Positions 56,457 through 64,000 of a stretch of 64,000 bases of DNA are shown piece by piece. This DNA comes from Rusavskia elegans (Eukaryota; Ascomycota; Lecanoromycetes; Teloschistales; Teloschistaceae). The position numbers and the translations under genes are program-made. The notes beneath the pieces were generated by a model. It was given only the letters and a program-made list of their open reading frames with translations. It searched no databases and was not told the DNA's origin. The stretch lies in the NCBI GenBank assembly GCA_011316305.1, contig SAUG01000025.1, forward strand, positions 310,001 to 374,000, read 5' to 3'. The first letter of the stretch is position 1, and every line of letters begins with the position of its first letter.

Positions 56457-59322
56457 ATGCACTTCAACATCGAGTAAGACTCTCGTGGACCAAGGAAACG
56501 TGATCGATTGCTGATACTTGTAGTGACCTTCCGATCCTTTTCCCGTATCCACGGATATATCCAGGTCAGATCATGATAGAAGCCTTGGGAGACGACCCTG
56601 GCTGACGGTGAATAGAACAATATGCGTATGCCAAATATATCTCCTGCCCAAGACCTCTAGCTGATAGGGCCTTCATTCTAGCTATATGTGTGATCTCAAG
56701 CGTACGACTTCGAGCATCACTTCTCAAAGTGCCTCATTCACGCAAAAGTAGGCACCCTGGATGCAGGCGGTCACTGTGTTCTGGAGATGCCCTCAGGGAC
56801 GGGAAAGACCGTGTCTCTCCTGTCCCTGATTGTAGCCTATCAGCAATACTATCCAGAGCATCGGAAATTAATATACTGCTCCCGTAAGCTGTTTGAAGGG
56901 CTTCATACGGCCTAGCTCACCATCAAAAAGGTACAATGTCAGAGATTGAGAAAGCTCTAGCCGAGTTGAAAGCTCTTATGAAATATCGAGCAGATCAGCT
57001 GGGCAAAGTAGAGGATTTTCGCGGGCTTGGCCTGACAAGCAGAAAGAACTTATGCTTGCACCCTTCTGTCAAAAGAGAAAAGAGTGGCGCAGTTGTCGAT
57101 GCTCGATGTCGAAGCTTGACTGCTGGCTTTGTCAAAGAGAAGAAAGAAAGGGGCGAAGATGTAGACGTGTGCATTTACCATGATGTACGTTCGGCTCACC
57201 ACGAATACCTACTTAACATGTTGCTGAACTTTGCAGAACCTAGATCTCCTGGAACCGCATGCTTTGGTGCCCCCTGGCGTTTTCACCCTCGATGGCCTAC
57301 TCAAATATGGCGAACAGCACAAGCAATGTCCTTACTTTTCTGCCCGTCGCATGGTACAGTGATCTATGTTACCATGCTATCATCTGTGGCAGAGACTAAA
57401 TATGGTCAGATGGGCCATTGCAATGTCATCATCTACTCCTACCACTATTTGCTTGATCCGAAGATTGCTGAGCGCGTATCCAAGGAGCTGTCCAAGGATT
57501 GCATAGTCGTCTTTGATGAAGCTCACAATATCGACAATGTCTGCATTGAATCACTGAGCATTGATATAACGGAAGATTCGTTGCGTAAAGCGACCAGAGG
57601 CGCAAACAATCTTGAGAAGAAGATTACAGAAATGAGATCATCCGACGCCGACAAATTGCAGAACGAATACGCCAAACTCGTAGAAGGACTGCGGGATGCA
57701 GATGAAGCCAGCAACGAGAATGCTTTCATGGCGAATCCTGGTGGGTGTCTCCGGCTGTTCTGTTCCTCTTCGATTTTACTCACGTTCCGCAGCGCTGCCC
57801 GATGATTTACTGCAGGAAGCTGTTCCTGGTAACATTCGAAGAGCCGAACACTTCGTTGCCTTTCTTAAGCGTTTCGTGGAGTACCTGAAGGTATGCCGCG
57901 CTGCTCAGGATAGCGACTACACGAGCAAGACTTACCCTGCTCTAGACACGAATGAAGGTTCTTCTAGTCATATCAGAAACACCTCCATCATTCCTCCAGC
58001 ACCTCAAAGATTTAACATTCATAGAACGTAAACCACTCCGATTCTGCGCAGAACGTCTCACGTCTCTCGTCCGAACCCTCGAACTCACCAACATCGAAGA
58101 CTATCAACCTCTCCAAGAAGTCGCCACATTTGCCACTCTAGTCGCAACCTACGACAAAGGCTTCCTCCTCATCCTCGAACCTTTCGAAGTTGAAGGAGCA
58201 AGCGTACCCAACCCCATCCTCCACTTCACCTGCCTCGATGCGGCAATCGCCATCAAGCCCGTCTTCGACCGCTTCTCCTCCGTCATCATCACATCAGGGA
58301 CCATCTCGCCACTGGAAATGTACCCCAAAATGTTGGGCTTCTCCACGGTCGTGCAAGAATCCTACAGCATGACTTTAGCCCGCAATTCTTTCCTCCCAAT
58401 GATCGTCACCCGAGGCTCCGACCAAAGCCCCATCTCATCCTCCTTCCAAATCCGCAACGAACCAGGCGTCATCCGCAACTACGGCAGCCTCCTCACCGAA
58501 TTCTCCAAAATCACACCCGACGGTCTCGTCGTCTTCTTCCCCTCTTACCTCTACATGGAATCCATCATCAGCGCCTGGCAAAGCATGGGCATCCTCGACG
58601 AAATTTGGAAACACAAGCTCATCCTCGTCGAAACGCCCGACTCCCAAGAAACCTCGCTCGCCCTCGAAACCTACCGTACAGCCTGCTGCAACGGCCGCGG
58701 CGCCATCCTCCTATGCGTCGCGCGCGGCAAAGTCAGCGAAGGAATCGACTTCGACCACCACTACGGCCGCACCGTCTTATGCATTGGCGTCCCATTCCAA
58801 TACACGGAATCGCGCATCCTCAAAGCCCGCCTCGAGTTCCTGCGCGAAACCTACCGCATCCGCGAAAACGACTTCCTCTCCTTCGACGCCATGCGCCACG
58901 CGGCCCAATGCCTGGGCCGCGTCCTCCGCGGCAAAGACGATTACGGCATCATGGTGCTCGCGGACCGGCGGTTCGCGAAGAAACGCTCGCAGCTGCCGAA
59001 ATGGATCAATCAGGCCATCGGCGATGAGATGGTGGATGTGAGTACGGAGAGTGCGGTGGCGAGCGGGAAGCGATTTATGAGGGTTATGGCGCAGCCGTTT
59101 GGGGGCAAGGATCAGGATGGGATTAGCACGTGGAGTAAAGCGGATTTGGAAAGGCATAAGGAGAAGATGGAGGAGGAGAAGATTCGGGAGTTGAGGGATG
59201 GGAGGGGGGTGGAGAAGGTGGGGGAGATGGATGTTGATGGTGAGGGTGGAGAGGGGGAGGATGAGTTTGGGTATGGGGAGGATGGGGATATGGATGCTGC
59301 TATGTTGGATGTCGGGGCTTGA
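56457..59322 (+). CDS. RAD3: TFIIH DNA helicase Rad3/XPD
   Basis: 5'-3' ATP-dependent Fe-S helicase of TFIIH, acting in nucleotide excision repair and transcription initiation. Ten exons: 56457-56473, 56524-56564, 56616-56625, 56682-56701, 56752-56883, 56931-57184, 57237-57353, 57410-57740, 57793-57890 and 57946-59322; phases agree and give 798 residues. The spliced N-terminus reads [20 protein letters not shown], then [16 protein letters not shown]. Walker A (EMPSGTGKT) is at 41-49. Fe-S cysteines lie in KNLCLHP, DARCRSL, VCIYHD and KQCPYF. The DEAH box is [11 protein letters not shown]; motif VI is [16 protein letters not shown]. The C-terminus is acidic and Gly-rich. All helicase motifs are intact. 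The first four exons are very small, including one of 10 nt. Confidence 0.96.
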
Positions 59323-59816
59323 GGATGGAGGCTTTGATGGTTGTGGTAGGAATCAGATTGAGCAACTTCTAGAGCTGGAGGAGCAATTGATCGGCTACCG
59401 CGGTCCCTTTCGTCCTTTGTGGAAGTTACTTGATCGTACCAGCCGTAGAAATACAACCCAGCAGGGTGGGAGTGGACAAACTATTACGGTGTCCGTTCAA
59501 CATGTATTGGATCCGGGAGAACCGAAGGTCACACTGTCTTATTCCAGCCAATTTCTTATTTTATCACATAAAATCAACATGTATTTACTCCGATATTGAC
59601 TCTGGAGGATATGCAATGTTGTCGTATTACCAGAGCATTCGTGGCTCCGCCATAGATATTCAGATAGGACGAAATGGTTACTACTCTACAACATAACGAA
59701 ATCCATGAATTGGAAAGAAAACGCGTGTGAGTATAGAATTATAACATGCTAACTACTAACCCCCCAACCTCCGCGACCACCCAAGCAGCTTCATCTCCGC
59801 ACTTCTGCCAACCCAT
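59323..59816. other. Convergent intergenic region RAD3/LTN1
   Basis: These 494 bp between convergent stop codons are expected to hold two 3' UTRs; AT-rich from about 59540 to 59750. Nothing else was recognised. Confidence 0.5.
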
Positions 59817-62800
59817 CTAAGCATAACTAAACTGATTCCGACACAACGGACAACTCGAACTATTCGAACTCTTAAACCACTTGAACAAACAACTCCCATG
59901 AAACAGATTCTTGCACGTCCCACACCTCTTGCTCGGCAACTGCCGATCGGCGCTCACAACGCTATAGCAAATGGCGCATTCCGTCTGCCCTTTCAGCGTG
60001 GCAGTGACGTTCTTGCGCCACGCCATCAACCCGTCGATGAGTTGGTTGCCGCCGCCGATGTCGGAGAAGTTGATGACGCCTTGGGTGGTGATGATCCAGG
60101 ATCGCCATTTCTGCTCTGTGACGCCGACGCGGTGGAGGCCGGAGACGGTGGCGCGGGAGAGGGGGTAGGAGGGAGGGAGGATGATGGCAAGGGACATGAA
60201 TTGTTCGTCGATGGGGATGGAGGCGGTGATTTCGCGGGTCGAGGTGGAAACTTTGACGGTGAGTGGTTGATCTGGATCTGATGCCTGAGTCGGGCCCCAG
60301 GCAGATACAGTGGCAAGCTCCGAAGAGATTATCAGGGGGGAGATGTATTTCTCTGTCCAAGACTCGACTGATACTTGGGTTTGACGGGAGGTATTGTCTC
60401 GCCACCAGGCCTTGGATAGCGTGGGAAGGTGTTTAAGAGCGAGGAAGTAAAGATGGATCAGCATCAGATGAGCATCTTTCTCCGGTGTGTCTTCGCTCCC
60501 TGGCCGATACGAAACAATGTCGAATTTATTTGCGTCGACAGGTCGGCTGCGTGAGGTGACTAGTAAATCGGAAGCTAGATTAAGCAGGCCTTGAATGTAA
60601 GATCCTTCCTTGACAGCGTTGATGTAATCGTTCTTGACTGCATCTGACGCGCCAGTCCAATGATCGAATATGAGCTGCCAGCTTAACAAGTAGCTTCGCA
60701 GTGACGGCGGCATAGACCGCTTGAAATCCACGTCTGTCAATGCGCTTGGAGCCGGTGCTTCTAGAACGAGTGAAAGAAGTTCTTCAGGAAGCTTTGCAAC
60801 GTAGTCTTTTGATAAAGCCTTGTCCAAAGCAACATCCTCCTGGGACCTCGGTATTTGACGGTGCAATAAGGAGTAAGCCGATTCTTGCAACGCCAACGAT
60901 TCCGATCCAAGGACTGGGAACAAATCGGATGTTGCTGAAGCTTCGATTGCTATATTGGCATTGGAGATTTGTCTCGCCAACAGCTCGTTGACGATCTTCC
61001 GAGGCTGATGTGATTCGTCGGGGAGGTCGCGAAGAGCATGCAGTAGACTGATCATGCTCGAGGCTATCGACTTTTCATGGCTATGTAGAGCGTCTACCAG
61101 GTCGTCATTCGATTCTTTCAAGCCATGTCTTTGCATAGTTGAATATAATCGAAGACTGGCATGTATGAGAGGCAGTTTATCGTCAAGGGCTGCCCCGAGG
61201 AGCGACCAAGCTTTTGTCAGAACCTTGATAATGCTCTCCCAAAAGGTTCCGTACGTCTCGCTTAAAGCTGGCAATACCTGACTGAGCGCTCGCATTATCT
61301 CCGCAGTCATGATCAATGTAGAGGTGGAAGGCAGCGTTTGTATACCAGAAGAGTCGGCCGTGTTGAACGTCTTGACAAGTTCTTCGCATAGATGCTGCAC
61401 AAAGAACACAAGACGCTGTTTAGGAATGCTAGGTAGAGAGTCCACAAAATCCTCTCGGTTGAGGATGCTGTTGAGCATGATCAGATCGCTCATACTCTTT
61501 GCGTACTTCTTCAGATCGTCCCCTGTCAACTGAGCGAGAAGTTCGTTGAAATTTCTAGTCAAAGCCGCTGAGGTCTGGATTGCCGAAATGACAGCGGCGG
61601 CCGGGAAAATTTCCAGAGACTTTCTTGCCGATGAAAGTTCTTCAGTGCCCACATGAAAGTCCGTCGCCGCATGGAGCTCAGTCAACTCTGTCATCGTGGA
61701 GATGTAGGCTCGACTGCTGTAATAAGAGCGCACCGACGTCCCATACGAGTCTTCCATGAGCCCTGACAGAGAGATCCGAAGAAAAGACCCAGGCGAACTG
61801 TCTGCCAGCCAGGATGCTGTCAATCGCTGGGTCTGGCTGATGACTTCGACAACATCTTCCTCATGTTCCGTATCCTGTAGCTGCCACAGTGGATGTGGGG
61901 GGCTTATACTTAGATGATCGCTGGCTATCTGAAGCATCAAAGCCAAGTTTTTGGCCACGCATGTCCGGTGTTCTATTGTGGCGAATTCAAAAATATCCGA
62001 CGTTTGAACCAGAGCACTGGTATACCAGAACAGCCGAAAGGCAGCTGAATGACCACCCTGATCAAAAGGCACGGCTTCGGGTACCGCTCTAGACTCTATC
62101 AATGAGACAGCATTTGACAGAGGATTCATGACAGCAAGAGATGGATTTGGACACGACGTGAAGAACGGTCGTAAAGCATCCTGCCAACGAGCCTCATCAG
62201 GAAGTAGCTCTGCAACTAGTGCCGATTTATGCTGTTCATCGCATTGGTGCAAGGTCTTTCGTGCTAGATTGATTAATGATGGGATGGATAATGCATGAGC
62301 TTCGACCGTCTCAGGCCCACGTCGTATGATATTGAGTATGGCCTGGTTGCCCTGGGTATTGTCGGTGGAAACGTTCGCCCTAAACACATTGCTGATGGTA
62401 TTTGCCTGCTGTGAGACAGCCGCATCAGGTGAATCAGCAAGAGAGATTAACTTGGCCAGCAATGGTGAACCCTTGGTGGATGCATCATAGGTCTTTATTA
62501 CAGTGGGATTGAATTTCAATACTGTCTGTAGCGCCTGAAGACTTGCTGACTGATGATCTTCTAACGACAGATTTGCAACAATTTCGGCGACGAGGGCTTG
62601 AGATAGTTGCGGCGGCGTATTTGGGTTTGCAATTGCGGTACTTAATAGATCTCCTTGTGTGGCTTCGTTGTCCATCTCTTGGTTCAATGCTGAGATCAAT
62701 GTGGCCATAAGTTCCTCGTCCTGGCCCACATGAGTCAGGCAGGAAGAGCCAACAAGGTATTGTAATGCTTTGGATCTCGCCGGGTTCTTGGAGCTATTAA

Positions 62801-64000
62801 GAACCAATTCAAGACTTTTCCGAGAGGCCATATCAGTGTCCATAATACTTTTGAGGAAAGGGATAAGCTCGATGAAGTATGGGCCTGATGGTGAAAGGAG
62901 TAGATCAGGAACGTCCATTAACACGAATTGAGCCACCGAGTCGCTTAGCTGCTGCTGGGTGGGCAACAAAGTTGGCATTGAGCGGATGGCGGTCGTAATA
63001 AGACTCGCCGCTCCGTAAGGTTTGCCATTCCTAGCTTTCAATAATGCAATTGCAGACAGGATTTCAGATGTCGACGTATCTGTGAGCAACACTCTTATTT
63101 CCTCGGAGACCTCAACATTACTAAGTGCGGCTTGAAGACCGTACCACTTGTTCGCCTTGGCCGTAATCGCGTCTTGAGACTTGGCAAAATCTTTCGATTG
63201 CTCCGGAAGTGAGGTCTGGACTTCTTCTATGAATGATGTGGATAAAGCTGTCCATCTCTCCATGAAAGTTGGAGGAGACTCTAAACATAACCGAGTGGCA
63301 TCCAGAAGGATCGATTGCGGAGAACCGGACACTGTCCACATCGACAGTTCTCGTGACGGACTGATATACTCAATCAGTATCGGCATGATCGAGTCTTTGA
63401 TCAGCGGGTCGCGGTCAACGTCATGACACGATAGAAAGCGTTTCGCAACTTCCAGATACGTGTTCCAAGCAGTACGCTGATTGGATCTGGGTTCGTCTCT
63501 GCTCGAAACCCCGTCACGCAGTGCTTCGATGATAATGAACTTCTGGTCGGAGATGTTTTCTTGGGGTATAAGAACAGACATGGGCACATGTAGAAGTAGT
63601 GTTTTGATCTCATCCCAGTATTGGGATGAAGCACCTTGAGAACCCTTGCCGAGGAAATGACATAACCGCTTGGTGGCTGACTTCTTGCCGCTGCCTGTGT
63701 AGAAATCAGTCCATATATTGGGGTTATATTTCGTCAAGTGAGAAAGAATCCGTGAATAGTCGAGATTTGAAGCCGTCTGGTTGACAGATAAGCCTGAAAC
63801 TAGGATACAGGTGCTGATCATCTGCAGATCCAAAACATCAGGTCGCTTCGCTAGAGACACGTCTAGTAGCCTGTAGACAGCTTTCCGAACCGAAGAATCC
63901 GAATGAGATGCAAGCTTCCAAAGGTCTTTCGAATTGAAAAATCCATCCAGCGCTATATGATGTTTGACCAGGGCTTCTCGGGGATTGTTCTCTGTCGAAT
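59817..64000 (-). CDS. RKR1: Listerin E3 ubiquitin ligase (5' end outside window)
   Basis: RING E3 ligase of the ribosome quality control complex, which ubiquitinates nascent chains stalled on 60S subunits. The visible 1393 codons are uninterrupted and remain open to the window edge, so the N-terminal part is missing. Most of the protein is HEAT/ARM-like helical repeats (for example VRKAVYRLLDVSLAKRPDVL near the edge). The C-terminus has an RWD-like region (EQFMSLAIILPPSYPLSRAT) and a final RING of the listerin type: ECAICYSVV, KRCGTCKNLFHGSCLFKWF and SSCPLCRNQFSYA. Family members are about 1550-1700 residues, so some 150-300 residues probably lie beyond 64000. It is convergent with RAD3. Confidence 0.94.
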   Translation of the reverse strand, partial: STENNPREALVKHHIALDGFFNSKDLWKLASHSDSSVRKAVYRLLDVSLAKRPDVLDLQMISTCILVSGLSVNQTASNLDYSRILSHLTKYNPNIWTDFYTGSGKKSATKRLCHFLGKGSQGASSQYWDEIKTLLLHVPMSVLIPQENISDQKFIIIEALRDGVSSRDEPRSNQRTAWNTYLEVAKRFLSCHDVDRDPLIKDSIMPILIEYISPSRELSMWTVSGSPQSILLDATRLCLESPPTFMERWTALSTSFIEEVQTSLPEQSKDFAKSQDAITAKANKWYGLQAALSNVEVSEEIRVLLTDTSTSEILSAIALLKARNGKPYGAASLITTAIRSMPTLLPTQQQLSDSVAQFVLMDVPDLLLSPSGPYFIELIPFLKSIMDTDMASRKSLELVLNSSKNPARSKALQYLVGSSCLTHVGQDEELMATLISALNQEMDNEATQGDLLSTAIANPNTPPQLSQALVAEIVANLSLEDHQSASLQALQTVLKFNPTVIKTYDASTKGSPLLAKLISLADSPDAAVSQQANTISNVFRANVSTDNTQGNQAILNIIRRGPETVEAHALSIPSLINLARKTLHQCDEQHKSALVAELLPDEARWQDALRPFFTSCPNPSLAVMNPLSNAVSLIESRAVPEAVPFDQGGHSAAFRLFWYTSALVQTSDIFEFATIEHRTCVAKNLALMLQIASDHLSISPPHPLWQLQDTEHEEDVVEVISQTQRLTASWLADSSPGSFLRISLSGLMEDSYGTSVRSYYSSRAYISTMTELTELHAATDFHVGTEELSSARKSLEIFPAAAVISAIQTSAALTRNFNELLAQLTGDDLKKYAKSMSDLIMLNSILNREDFVDSLPSIPKQRLVFFVQHLCEELVKTFNTADSSGIQTLPSTSTLIMTAEIMRALSQVLPALSETYGTFWESIIKVLTKAWSLLGAALDDKLPLIHASLRLYSTMQRHGLKESNDDLVDALHSHEKSIASSMISLLHALRDLPDESHQPRKIVNELLARQISNANIAIEASATSDLFPVLGSESLALQESAYSLLHRQIPRSQEDVALDKALSKDYVAKLPEELLSLVLEAPAPSALTDVDFKRSMPPSLRSYLLSWQLIFDHWTGASDAVKNDYINAVKEGSYIQGLLNLASDLLVTSRSRPVDANKFDIVSYRPGSEDTPEKDAHLMLIHLYFLALKHLPTLSKAWWRDNTSRQTQVSVESWTEKYISPLIISSELATVSAWGPTQASDPDQPLTVKVSTSTREITASIPIDEQFMSLAIILPPSYPLSRATVSGLHRVGVTEQKWRSWIITTQGVINFSDIGGGNQLIDGLMAWRKNVTATLKGQTECAICYSVVSADRQLPSKRCGTCKNLFHGSCLFKWFKSSNSSSCPLCRNQFSYA

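Overview
The window is nuclear DNA of a filamentous ascomycete (Pezizomycotina). The evidence is short GT-AG introns of about 44-135 nt with CTAAC/CTGAC-like branch sites, a pentafunctional AROM gene, a divergent intron-containing histone H4-H3 pair, a GH75 chitosanase, and fungal forms of USO1, NAF1, SYP1 and RPN4. The class cannot be fixed from sequence alone; Dothideomycetes is a guess.

I reconstruct 20 protein-coding genes, most with introns. Left to right: USO1 (minus, 3' end off the window), RAT1 (plus), an unnamed 87-residue protein (minus), two tandem paralogous zinc-finger genes (minus), AROM (plus), EXO5 (minus), an RPN4-like factor (minus), histone H4 (minus) and H3 (plus), NAF1 (minus), ALG9 (plus), a DUF3445 protein (plus), a CSK1-like kinase (minus), SYP1 (plus), a membrane SH3 protein (plus), MAD1 (plus), a secreted GH75 chitosanase (minus), RAD3/XPD (plus) and listerin RKR1/LTN1 (minus, 5' end off the window). 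Most are housekeeping genes: vesicle tethering, RNA decay, snoRNP assembly, aromatic amino acid synthesis, N-glycosylation, endocytosis, mitotic checkpoint, DNA repair and ribosome quality control. They form no evident pathway or secondary-metabolite cluster.

The unusual region is 9.1-18.9 kb. A segment holding a zinc-finger gene and about 2-3 kb of upstream DNA has been duplicated head-to-tail (unit A about 9123-14032, unit B about 14734-18875). Both copies remain open. They share an identically spaced N-terminal zinc module and a C-terminal C2H2 pair. Copy B has gained or kept an extra intron and carries a 57-bp coding repeat array. The upstream halves were hit by different insertions: an AT-rich 655-bp segment in A and a 171-bp MITE flanked by TA in B, the latter about 350 bp upstream of AROM.

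Other points worth attention: histone H3 reads K27-A28-P29-P30 in place of the usual K27-S28-A29-P30; RAD3 begins with four exons of 10-41 nt, including a 10-nt microexon; and the 87-residue gene has a 5-nt first coding exon. No tRNA, rRNA, CRISPR array or viral gene was recognised.
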